DNA of 6,158 nt, taken from Pseudomonadota bacterium. GTDB taxonomy: Bacteria > Pseudomonadota > Gammaproteobacteria > Burkholderiales > Burkholderiaceae_B. Made by a program: the position numbers and the translations under genes. Numbering within the stretch: the stretch's first letter is position 1; each line of letters starts with the position of its first letter. This document shows, piece by piece, positions 1 to 5,178 of this stretch. The notes under the pieces are model-generated. The model saw nothing but the letters and a program-made list of their open reading frames with translations, ran no database searches and had not been told where the DNA came from. Where the stretch lies: positions 1 to 6,158 of the forward strand of contig JAEWEH010000192.1 of the NCBI GenBank assembly GCA_023389535.1, read 5' to 3'.

Positions 1-1
1 G

Positions 2-94
2 GTAGCAGCCGGCGCCGGAACGGGCGGTCGCGGCGAAGCTATTTTCAGCGATCGTGTGATGGAGGTCACCTTGTCCGCGTTCCGCTTTAACTGA
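2..94 (+). CDS. C-terminal 30 residues of an unidentified protein (gene starts before the window)
   Basis: The frame is open from the window edge to a TGA at 92-94 and ends in F-S-D-R-V-M-E-V-T-L-S-A-F-R-F-N. I do not recognise the family from this short tail. It is judged to be real coding sequence because a diverged copy lies at about 1206-1283: 17 of 26 residues are identical without gaps, and most base differences are silent third-position changes. The stop falls 22 nt before the ATG of the SDR remnant, so the two probably belonged to one operon. Whether the upstream part of this gene is intact cannot be seen here. Confidence 0.6.
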   Translation, partial: VAAGAGTGGRGEAIFSDRVMEVTLSAFRFN

Positions 95-116
95 GATTGA
101 TATTCAGGGGATTTTC

Positions 117-261
117 ATGATTATCGACTTTATGGGAAAAACCGCTATCGTTACGGGCTCGGCCTTGCGCGAAAGGCGGCCAGAGCATCGCCTGATCGCC
201 GGACAACCGGCCTGACGCGCGGCGCCAAGAAGCTATCATCTCTGATATGTGCGACGCCTTC
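117..261 (+). pseudogene. Remnant of a short-chain dehydrogenase/reductase (SDR), N-terminus only, frameshifted
   Basis: An ATG at 117 follows a good ribosome site (AGGGGA at 106-111) and begins M-I-I-D-F-M-G-K-T-A-I-V-T-G-S-A, the first beta strand and TGxxxGxG entry of an SDR Rossmann fold. That frame then runs into unrelated residues and a stop at 213-215. The expected continuation is present in other frames: K-G-G-Q-S-I-A at 172-192 (glycine motif and helix A, followed directly by TGA), L-T-R-G-A-K at 212-229, and A-I-I-S-D-M-C-D at 232-255 (second strand with the acidic residue that usually contacts the cofactor ribose). The spacing between TGSA and IISD, about 23 codons, is right for an SDR. 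At least two indels are needed to explain it. The remaining ~200 codons are absent, and the dioxygenase gene starts instead. The 32-codon ORF 117-215 may still be translated but cannot be functional. SDR identity is family knowledge; the decay is read directly. Confidence 0.72.
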
Positions 262-262
262 C

Positions 263-268
263 AAGGAG
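263..268 (+). promoter_or_regulatory. Ribosome binding site that fixes the dioxygenase start
   Basis: AAGGAG with a 5-nt spacer to the ATG at 274. It decides against the longer in-frame start at 247, whose first residues (M-C-D) are better explained as the tail of the SDR remnant. Confidence 0.75.
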
Positions 269-273
269 CAAAA

Positions 274-1125
274 ATGAGCAAGATGCCTGTGCTATTCATC
301 GGACACGGAAGCCCCATGAATGCGCTGGAGCGCAATGATTTCACCGACGCCTGGCGAGCATTCGGGCAACACTTGCCCCGGCCGCGCGCACTCCTTGTGG
401 TGTCAGCCCATTGGTACTTCGGCGCCACAGCCGTAACGGGCATGGCGCGGCCCAGAACCATACACGACTTCTATGGCTTTCCGCAGCAGCTCTTCGATGT
501 CGAATATCCAGCTCCCGGCGACCCAGACCTCGCCAAAGAAATCATCGAGCAGGTCAAGCCCGAATGGATGGGCCTTGACATTGACCAATGGGGCATAGAC
601 CACGGCGCCTGGTCGGTTCTGACGCATATATACCCCGATGCGGACATTCCCGTACTGCAACTTTCCATCAACGCACTCAGGCCACTGGACTACCATCTGG
701 GCCTGGCGGCCAGGCTGGATGCGCTCAGAAGCCGCGGGGTCATGATCATCGCAAGTGGGAACGTCGTCCACAACCTTCGACTCATTCAGTGGAAGGAGCG
801 CGACCTGGCGTTCGACTGGGCAGAACGGTTCGACGATGCAGTCCTGGAACAGCTCGCACAGGATCCAGGCGACATCCTCCGGCTGGCAGAGCATCCCGAC
901 TACAAGCTGGCAGTGCCGACCCCCGACCATTTCATCCCACTGCTTTATGTCGCCGGCCTCGCCGCTGCAGAATCCAGCAAGCCCGAACCCCTGGTACGTG
1001 GATACTCAATGGGCTCGATCTCGATGACGTGCTTCGGGCTGGGTGCGCAGGTAGAACTACAAAAGGACGCAAACTGTGCCGCGCGTCTTCCGGCAGGCGT
1101 GCCTCCAGACCAGACGAATATGTGA
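274..1125 (+). CDS. ygiD: DODA-type extradiol aromatic ring-opening dioxygenase (4,5-DOPA dioxygenase, YgiD family)
   Basis: This is a 283-residue cytosolic enzyme of the LigB/DODA superfamily, which cleaves catechol-type rings next to the hydroxyls; E. coli YgiD opens L-DOPA at the 4,5 position. Family landmarks occur in order: P-V-L-F-I-G-H-G-S-P-M-N-A-L (5-18), V-V-S-A-H-W (42-47), T-I-H-D-F-x-G-F-P (62-70), W-G-I-D-H-G-A-W (106-113), Y-P-D-A-D-I-P-V-L-Q-L-S (120-131), A-S-G-N-V-V-H-N-L (160-168) and P-T-P-D-H-F-I-P-L-L-Y (215-225). The four conserved metal and active-site histidines correspond to His11, His46, His166 and His219. Length is normal, and the tail after G-S-I-S-M-T is a short polar extension. 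The 274 ATG is preferred because AAGGAG at 263-268 sits 5 nt upstream. An in-frame ATG at 247 has no such site and lies inside the SDR remnant. The physiological substrate is unknown; both flanks hold broken genes, so pathway partners are missing here. Confidence 0.93.
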   Translation: MSKMPVLFIGHGSPMNALERNDFTDAWRAFGQHLPRPRALLVVSAHWYFGATAVTGMARPRTIHDFYGFPQQLFDVEYPAPGDPDLAKEIIEQVKPEWMGLDIDQWGIDHGAWSVLTHIYPDADIPVLQLSINALRPLDYHLGLAARLDALRSRGVMIIASGNVVHNLRLIQWKERDLAFDWAERFDDAVLEQLAQDPGDILRLAEHPDYKLAVPTPDHFIPLLYVAGLAAAESSKPEPLVRGYSMGSISMTCFGLGAQVELQKDANCAARLPAGVPPDQTNM

Positions 1126-1187
1126 CTTGGTGCGATCGTCCGACGATACACCGCGCCGGTTGCATCGCACGCCGCGTAACGGAATAA

Positions 1188-1289
1188 AGGCACGCGCGTG
1201 CTCGCGCAGGCCGGGACGATCAAGGCGAACAAGTGTTCAGCGTCCGCGTAATGGAAGTGCCCTTGTCCGCCTTTCGTTTCGATCGTCTG
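1188..1289 (+). pseudogene. Second, truncated copy of the unidentified protein tail seen at 2-94
   Basis: In the frame through 1206-1283 the translation is A-G-R-D-D-Q-G-E-Q-V-F-S-V-R-V-M-E-V-P-L-S-A-F-R-F-D. It aligns without gaps to 14-91, with 17 of 26 residues identical. Among identical residues about ten codons differ silently (GTG/GTA, GAG/GAA, GCG/GCC, TTC/TTT, CGC/CGT and others), so both copies evolved under protein-level selection before this one was lost. Upstream the frame is closed by TAA at 1185-1187. Downstream the copy-1 stop is missing and the frame runs antisense into the receptor gene. The rest of 1126-1205 shows nothing I recognise, apart from a short ATCGT/ACGAT inverted repeat at 1135-1147 with no T-run. 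Confidence 0.55.
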
Positions 1290-2258
1290 CTAATACTTGA
1301 TACCCTGTTCCTTGATCAACTTACCCCAACGCTCCTTCTCGTGCGCCAGATAGCTGCGGAACTCCTCGGGCGTCCCGCCGCCGGCGGCAGCACCCATGGT
1401 TTCCCAATTGGGCTGCAAATCTGGTGAGCGGACAACCTGGGTAATGTCAGCCGCCAGCTTTTCCACGATCTTGGGATCCGTACCGCCCGGAGCAAAAATG
1501 CCATACCAAGCGGAAGCCTCATAGCCAGACAACCCTTGCTCTGCCACCGTAGGCACATCGGGCAACCAGGGCAGGCGCTTGGATGATGTCACCGCCAGCG
1601 GCACGACGCGGCCCGACTTGACGTGCTGCAGGACGCCATTGTCGAACATGATGTTTACCCGGCCCGCAATCAAGTCCTGGTGGGCGGGCGCGCTGCCCTT
1701 GTACGGAACGTGTGTCATCTTCACGCCCGCCATGCTGGAGAACAATTCGCCCGACAAATGGGTGGACGTGGCCACCCCGGTGGAAGCGAACGACACAGCA
1801 CCAGGATCAGCCTTTGCCTTGGCAATCAGCTCTTGCACATTCTTGACCCCGAAATCGGGCGCGGCCACCAGAATGTTGGAGATCGTCGTCAGTGTCGTGA
1901 CGGGTGTCAGGTCCTTTTCGGTGTCGTAAGGCAACTTTTCCATCAAAATGGGATTCAGCGCCAGCGGCATCGCGGTCAGCAGCAAGGTATAGCCATCCGG
2001 TTCCGCCTTGGCCACCGGGTCGGTCGCGATAACGGTATTGCCTCCTGGTTTATTCTCGATAACGACAGGCTGCTTCCATTTTTCGGACAGCTTCTGGCCG
2101 ACCAGGCGGGCTTGCGTATCCGTGGCGCCGCCGGGGGGATAGGCAACAATAATGCGCACTGGCTTGCTGGGCCAATGGTCGGCCGATTGGGCTGATACCG
2201 ACAGCGGCATGGCGGCCGCTGCCATCAAGGCCGCACACAATAGGGTTCTACGATTCAT
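1290..2258 (-). CDS. Bug-family tripartite tricarboxylate transporter (TTT) substrate-binding receptor
   Basis: This is a 322-residue periplasmic solute receptor of the TctC/Bug family. The signal peptide is M-N-R-R-T, then a hydrophobic stretch, with likely cleavage after V-S-A (about residue 23). Hallmarks follow in order: W-P-S-K-P-V-R-I-I-V near the new N-terminus, P-P-G-G-A-T-D, E-N-K-P-G-G-N, A-E-P-D-G-Y-T-L-L, a V-x-Y-K-G-type loop read here as H-V-P-Y-K-G, and W-L-P-D-V-P-T-V-A-E-Q-G-L. Length is typical. An AGGAG ribosome site (complement of 2268-2272) lies 9 nt before the ATG. Bug receptors bind carboxylates, amino acids, nicotinate and similar small molecules, and most are orphans lacking linked TctA/TctB membrane subunits; none are visible here. 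The gene begins 37 nt after the hydrolase and is probably the third gene of the dioxygenase operon. The ligand is not predictable from sequence alone. Confidence 0.95.
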   Translation of the reverse strand: MNRRTLLCAALMAAAAMPLSVSAQSADHWPSKPVRIIVAYPPGGATDTQARLVGQKLSEKWKQPVVIENKPGGNTVIATDPVAKAEPDGYTLLLTAMPLALNPILMEKLPYDTEKDLTPVTTLTTISNILVAAPDFGVKNVQELIAKAKADPGAVSFASTGVATSTHLSGELFSSMAGVKMTHVPYKGSAPAHQDLIAGRVNIMFDNGVLQHVKSGRVVPLAVTSSKRLPWLPDVPTVAEQGLSGYEASAWYGIFAPGGTDPKIVEKLAADITQVVRSPDLQPNWETMGAAAGGGTPEEFRSYLAHEKERWGKLIKEQGIKY

Positions 2259-2295
2259 AGGGGTCGTCTCCTGACGAATTTTGGTTGAAGGTTAT

Positions 2296-3207
2296 CTATG
2301 CCCTGGATTCGATCCAGGATGCGATCGTCTCGTGCCAGGCGTTCGGGTCGTACACCAAGGATTGATGACCCAGTGGCGTCTGAATGACGACTGCATTGGC
2401 CGGCAATGGGCTTGGCGGCGGAAACAAGGTATCGGACGAGGCATACGCCAGTTGCGTGGCGGGCGGGCATTGCTCAAGGTCGAACTCAATCGCCGCGGCG
2501 CGCAGTCTGTATAACGACACGGCATCGAACTCTTGCGCCCAGGCGTCCAGGCGTGCATATTCACGCTGCTGCGCTGTTGGACCTTGCATCGCGATCAGTT
2601 CGCGCAGCCCCGAACGCAGCAGCACATCCTCGCGATAGTCCCGGCGTGACGCCGCGGTGTCCAGCGCTTTTAGCGCTTGCAGTTCACTGACCCGGCCCCG
2701 GCCTTTCCATGCACTGCATAAAGCCAGTACCCGGCCAAAACGATAAGGGTAGTCCGCCTTGAGCTGCATGGCGACATAGCCCCCGAAGGAATATCCGATG
2801 ACGCCCTTGACGGCGGCAATGCCCAACTGTTCGGCTAACGTGTCAATGGCGGCAGCCATGCCGCGCACCGACGCGTAGCCTTGTGCATCGCCGTCCCACG
2901 ACGAACCGTATGCGGATCCCGGCAGGTTCACCGTAATGACCTGGACCTTGCGGGTATCCAGGCATCGCCCGGGGCCGGCCCACGAACTGGCCCAGCCGGC
3001 GTCGGACACCCCGGCTGCCGGATCCAGCGCGTGATGGCTGCCCGTGTATCCGTGCAATATCACGTAGCTTGGGGCATCACGAGGCCCGGTCCGCGTGTAG
3101 GCCAGTGCGAGCTTTACCACCCTGCCATCGGCCAGCCGGAAATCGTCTATGTAGGCCTTGGCGCACTCAACGCTATCGGGCTGGCATGTGTCGGACATGG
3201 TTGTCAC
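2296..3207 (-). CDS. Alpha/beta-fold hydrolase, MetX (homoserine acetyltransferase)-like
   Basis: A 303-residue cytosolic alpha/beta hydrolase with no signal peptide. The oxyanion region is H-G-Y-T-G-S (52-57), and the nucleophile elbow is G-Y-S-F-G-G with Ser140. The acid is probably Asp259 (Y-A-S-S-D-T-L-F-P-P) and the base His281 (L-G-H-Q-S-L). The segment G-P-G-R-C-L-D-T followed by V-N-L-P-G-S-A-Y-G-S (78-102) resembles the MetX signature. However, the protein is much shorter than a typical MetX (about 370 residues) and its elbow differs from the usual G-G-S-x-G-G, so an acetyltransferase role in methionine synthesis is doubtful. A hydrolase acting on an ester or C-C bond in the same pathway as the neighbouring dioxygenase is more likely, by inference. 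Start: GTG at 3207 (14 nt after the dioxygenase stop) or ATG at 3198, three codons shorter. Neither has a clear ribosome site, which suggests translational coupling. Confidence 0.88.
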   Translation of the reverse strand: MTTMSDTCQPDSVECAKAYIDDFRLADGRVVKLALAYTRTGPRDAPSYVILHGYTGSHHALDPAAGVSDAGWASSWAGPGRCLDTRKVQVITVNLPGSAYGSSWDGDAQGYASVRGMAAAIDTLAEQLGIAAVKGVIGYSFGGYVAMQLKADYPYRFGRVLALCSAWKGRGRVSELQALKALDTAASRRDYREDVLLRSGLRELIAMQGPTAQQREYARLDAWAQEFDAVSLYRLRAAAIEFDLEQCPPATQLAYASSDTLFPPPSPLPANAVVIQTPLGHQSLVYDPNAWHETIASWIESRA

Positions 3208-3221
3208 TGTTGGCGTTTCGT

Positions 3222-4067
3222 TTATACCGGACGCTCGCCGCGGACGGTGGTGCGGTACAGCGACCGGTATTGGCCTGCCGGCAGGTTGCGCGTCGTGGCG
3301 CTATGCATGGTCGAGCGGTTGTCCCACATCACCACATCGCCGGGGCTCCAGCGGAAATCGTAGCGAAACTCCGGCTGTATCGTATGCTCAAACAGAAAGT
3401 TCAGGATCTCATCGCTTTCCTGCGCCGACAAGCCCACAATTTCCGCCGTCATGCCTTTATGGGCGAAGATGGCTTTACGCCCGGTATCAGGGTTGGTGCG
3501 GATCAATGGGTGCACGACATCAGGTGTTTGCGCCTTCTGCGATTCGTTGAGCTCGACCTTGGTGCTCTGGCCATCGGCAGATTTGTTGCGGCGATAGCGA
3601 TGCACCGCGCGCAAGCCCTGCAGGCGCGCTTTCCATTCCGGCGACAAGGCCTCGTAGGCCGCTTCCATATCGACAAACAAGGTATCGCCGCCTTCGGGCG
3701 GAATTTCCAGTGCATTCAATATGGTGGCCTTCGCTGGATGTTCCTGAAAGGCGAAATCCGAATGCCAATATGACCCGCCATCCGAGATTCCCTGCGGCTT
3801 GCCGTCCACGACACGGTTGGACAAGCGGAAAATCTCGGGATGATCCGGGTGGTTGTACTGCGTCAACAGGTGAATCTCCAGCGGTCCGAAGCGCTTGCTG
3901 AATTCAATTTGTCCGGAAGCGGATAGTGACTGGCCTTTGAAGCACACCAGTTTGTTATCCACGAATAGATGGTGGATATGCGCGAACTCATCGTCACTCA
4001 TGGCTTGGTTGAGGTCGACGCCTTCGATCGCGATACCAAATCGCGGGGACAGGGCCGTGATTTGCAT
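3222..4067 (-). CDS. TauD/TfdA-family Fe(II)/2-oxoglutarate-dependent dioxygenase
   Basis: A 281-residue cytosolic oxygenase. Family members (taurine dioxygenase TauD, 2,4-D dioxygenase TfdA and others) couple 2-oxoglutarate decarboxylation to hydroxylation that often releases sulfite, an alcohol or a phenol. The iron triad is visible: His102 and Asp104 in S-Y-W-H-S-D-F, and His255 in M-W-D-N-R-S-T-M-H-S. The C-terminal arginines Arg268 and Arg272 (Y-R-S-L-Y-R-T-T) match the 2-oxoglutarate-binding positions, two residues further along than in E. coli TauD. Other family landmarks are F-K-G-Q (43-46) and F-S-K-R-F-G-P-L (56-63). ATG 4067 is chosen because AAGGAG lies 6 nt upstream. A longer frame reaches 4112 but would cross the palindromic operator and the predicted transcription start. 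First gene of a likely operon with the hydrolase and receptor. The specific substrate is unknown; calling it taurine dioxygenase would be an over-call. Confidence 0.93.
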   Translation of the reverse strand: MQITALSPRFGIAIEGVDLNQAMSDDEFAHIHHLFVDNKLVCFKGQSLSASGQIEFSKRFGPLEIHLLTQYNHPDHPEIFRLSNRVVDGKPQGISDGGSYWHSDFAFQEHPAKATILNALEIPPEGGDTLFVDMEAAYEALSPEWKARLQGLRAVHRYRRNKSADGQSTKVELNESQKAQTPDVVHPLIRTNPDTGRKAIFAHKGMTAEIVGLSAQESDEILNFLFEHTIQPEFRYDFRWSPGDVVMWDNRSTMHSATTRNLPAGQYRSLYRTTVRGERPV

Positions 4068-4073
4068 CAATGT

Positions 4074-4079
4074 CTCCTT
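4074..4079 (-). promoter_or_regulatory. Ribosome binding site that fixes the TauD-family start
   Basis: The complement reads AAGGAG, 6 nt from the ATG at 4067. It places the true N-terminus (M-Q-I-T-A-L-S-P-R-F-G) 15 codons inside the longest open frame. Confidence 0.8.
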
Positions 4080-4090
4080 AAAAATATCTA

Positions 4091-4106
4091 GCGAACATTT
4101 GTTCGC
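4091..4106. promoter_or_regulatory. Candidate IclR operator: perfect 16-bp palindrome
   Basis: GCGAACA-TT-TGTTCGC is an exact 7-2-7 inverted repeat in the spacer between the TauD-family gene and the divergent IclR gene. It lies 23 nt before the dioxygenase ATG and covers the predicted +1 of that operon (about 4105), a position suited to repression. IclR-family dimers usually bind palindromes of about 15 bp near their own gene. Assigning this site to the adjacent regulator is inference. Confidence 0.6.
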
Positions 4107-4130
4107 CATCAAAGCTAATCGATTTAAGAT
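4102..4130 (+). promoter_or_regulatory. Possible promoter of the IclR-family gene, overlapping the operator
   Basis: On the plus strand TAAGAT (4125-4130) matches 4 of 6 bases of the -10 consensus. A weak TTCGCC (4102-4107) lies 17 nt upstream and shares bases with the palindrome at 4091-4106. If real, the regulator would repress itself from the same operator. This leaves a leader of about 125 nt (to 4263) in which I see no other recognisable element. Confidence 0.28.
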
Positions 4131-4141
4131 AGGCTTGTCAA
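4112..4141 (-). promoter_or_regulatory. Sigma-70 promoter for the dioxygenase-hydrolase-receptor operon
   Basis: On the minus strand the -35 box is TTGACA, identical to consensus (complement of 4136-4141). After an 18-nt spacer the best -10 is TAGCTT (complement of 4112-4117), matching 3 of 6 bases. Transcription would start near 4105, inside the palindrome. The weak -10 fits a regulated promoter. Confidence 0.5.
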
Positions 4142-4263
4142 CTGGGAATGGAGAGCATCCCTTGGCTTAGGGTCTGGCGACGCGCGCTCATGCGGAAGAC
4201 CGTTTTAGCGTCGACAGGCCCTACACTGCGAAGGCAAATCATGAACAACAGAGCAGGAACTAC

Positions 4264-5040
4264 ATGGAAGATATTGATAACAAAAAGGAGTTTTTGGACG
4301 CGCTCGCCAACGGCCTTCGCCTCATTGAGGCGTTCGATGAACAGACTCGCAGTGTCACCATCCAGTCCGCAGCGGAATTGCTTGGCATGACGCGGTCGGC
4401 CGCGCGTCGCATCGTCCTGACCCTGACTGCGCTGGGCTACATGGAGCAACAGGACCGGTATTTTTCCCTGGCCCCCAAAGCGATCGACCTGGGTTATCGA
4501 TACTTTCGCTCGCTGGGCGTAGCGGGATCCGTCAAGCCCCACCTCCATCAACTTTCGCGCGAACTGGGCGTGGCGGCCGCCATTGGCGTGCTTGCGGGCC
4601 CCGATGTGCTTTTCGTAGAGCGGGTAGAAGCCGACCGCCCCATCAAGCTGGACTTGCGTGCTGGCGACAGGCTGCCCGCGTATGCGCATTCGCTGGGGCG
4701 TGTGTTATTGGCGCAACTGCCTGCGGCGCAATTGGCGCAACATCTGCCACAAGGGTCCATCCACCGAATCTCGTCGCATACCCTCACCGAACGCGAGAAC
4801 CTGACGCGCGAGCTCAAGCATGTTCGCGAACAAGGGTGGAGCTTCGTGAATTCGGAACTGGTCAACGGCTTGTTCGGCGTAGCGATCGCCCTGCCTCATC
4901 CCTCCGGTCTCAGTTCGGCTGGGTTGAACGTTACGTCGATTGGGGAGCCTTGGTCATTGCAGGAGATCGAGCAGCGCATCCTGCCCGCACTGCATGAATG
5001 CGCAGCGGCCATACGCCCGATTACGGATTCTTTGGGTTGA
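4264..5040 (+). CDS. IclR-family transcriptional regulator (PcaR/PobR-like branch)
   Basis: A 258-residue cytosolic DNA-binding protein. The N-terminal winged helix-turn-helix spans about residues 10-75: F-L-D-A-L-A-N-G-L-R-L-I-E-A-F (10-24), then V-T-I-Q-S-A-A-E-L-L-G-M-T-R-S-A-A-R-R (31-49) as helix-turn-helix, then L-G-Y-M and Y-F-S-L-A-P-K-A-I-D-L-G as the wing. The effector domain covers about 80-255, with I-G-V-L-A-G-P-D-V-L-F-V-E-R-V and Y-A-H-S-L-G-R-V-L-L-A typical of the family. The N-terminal pattern recalls regulators of aromatic acid catabolism such as PcaR and PobR. Start at ATG 4264, with AGGA at 4255-4258. The gene is divergent from the TauD-family operon with a palindrome between them, so it most likely controls that operon. 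The effector is unknown, and activator or repressor mode cannot be decided from sequence, though operator position favours repression. Confidence 0.93.
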   Translation: MEDIDNKKEFLDALANGLRLIEAFDEQTRSVTIQSAAELLGMTRSAARRIVLTLTALGYMEQQDRYFSLAPKAIDLGYRYFRSLGVAGSVKPHLHQLSRELGVAAAIGVLAGPDVLFVERVEADRPIKLDLRAGDRLPAYAHSLGRVLLAQLPAAQLAQHLPQGSIHRISSHTLTERENLTRELKHVREQGWSFVNSELVNGLFGVAIALPHPSGLSSAGLNVTSIGEPWSLQEIEQRILPALHECAAAIRPITDSLG

Positions 5041-5086
5041 AACCAGGTCGCTGTCTGCACGCTGTTGCGCGACGCGCCGGCGCATC

Positions 5087-5100
5087 GTGATAAGGATCAT
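5087..5100. promoter_or_regulatory. FNR/ANR-like box upstream of the cytochrome pair
   Basis: GTGAT-AAGG-ATCAT matches the FNR consensus TTGAT-N4-ATCAA at 8 of 10 informative positions, including both complete TGAT and ATCA cores, centred at 5093.5. Control of a c-type cytochrome gene by an oxygen-responsive Crp/Fnr protein is biologically reasonable. No convincing sigma-70 -10 box lies at the spacing of a class II site, so the call is moderate. Confidence 0.4.
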
Positions 5101-5117
5101 TTGGCATAGAACTTGCT
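5101..5117 (+). promoter_or_regulatory. Candidate sigma-54 (RpoN) -24/-12 promoter for the cytochrome operon
   Basis: TTGGCA-TAGAAC-TTGCT aligns with the sigma-54 consensus YTGGCACGrNNNTTGCW, differing only at the two bases after TTGGCA. The invariant GG (5103-5104) and GC (5115-5116) are separated by exactly 10 nt. Transcription would start near 5128, about 50 nt before the cytochrome ATG. Function requires an RpoN-containing host and an enhancer-binding activator, neither of which can be seen here. Confidence 0.45.
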
Positions 5118-5140
5118 GGGCCCACGGTCGTTTGGGTCCC
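5118..5140 (+). repeat. Inverted repeat in the cytochrome leader
   Basis: GGG-CCCA (5118-5124) pairs with TGGG-T-CCC (5133-5140) as a 7-bp stem with one bulged T and an 8-nt loop. It sits at the predicted transcription start. It could be a short 5' hairpin or a protein site. It lacks a T-run, so it is not an intrinsic terminator for the upstream regulator gene. Confidence 0.3.
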
Positions 5141-5178
5141 GATTGTGGCGGCCGTGATCGATCTATGGCGGAGGCCCT

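Noticed and set aside
247..273. Longer dioxygenase start at ATG 247 (nine extra residues)
   Set aside because: It has no ribosome site. The bases encode I-I-S-D-M-C-D continuing from upstream, which is the SDR remnant. The family begins close to the P-V-L-F-I-G-H-G motif, which fits ATG 274.
403..930. 175-codon open frame on the minus strand
   Set aside because: Antisense to the dioxygenase, with no recognisable domain; its length is explained by high GC and codon bias of the real gene. The plus-strand frame at 588-1187 is rejected for the same reason.
1233..1427. 64-codon plus-strand frame as a whole gene
   Set aside because: Only its first ~17 codons match the unidentified protein tail; the rest is antisense to the receptor's C-terminus. 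It is treated as a remnant ending near 1283.
4068..4112. TauD-family N-terminal extension to 4112
   Set aside because: It would read through the palindrome and the predicted transcription start, has no ribosome site, and adds residues not typical of the family. The AAGGAG at 4074-4079 supports ATG 4067.
4138..4689. 183-codon minus-strand frame across the IclR gene
   Set aside because: Shadow of the IclR coding region; it shows no domain and overlaps the divergent promoter.
5066..5084. TGCGC/GCGCA hairpin after the IclR stop as a terminator
   Set aside because: The stem is only 5 bp, the loop is GC-rich, and no T-run follows.
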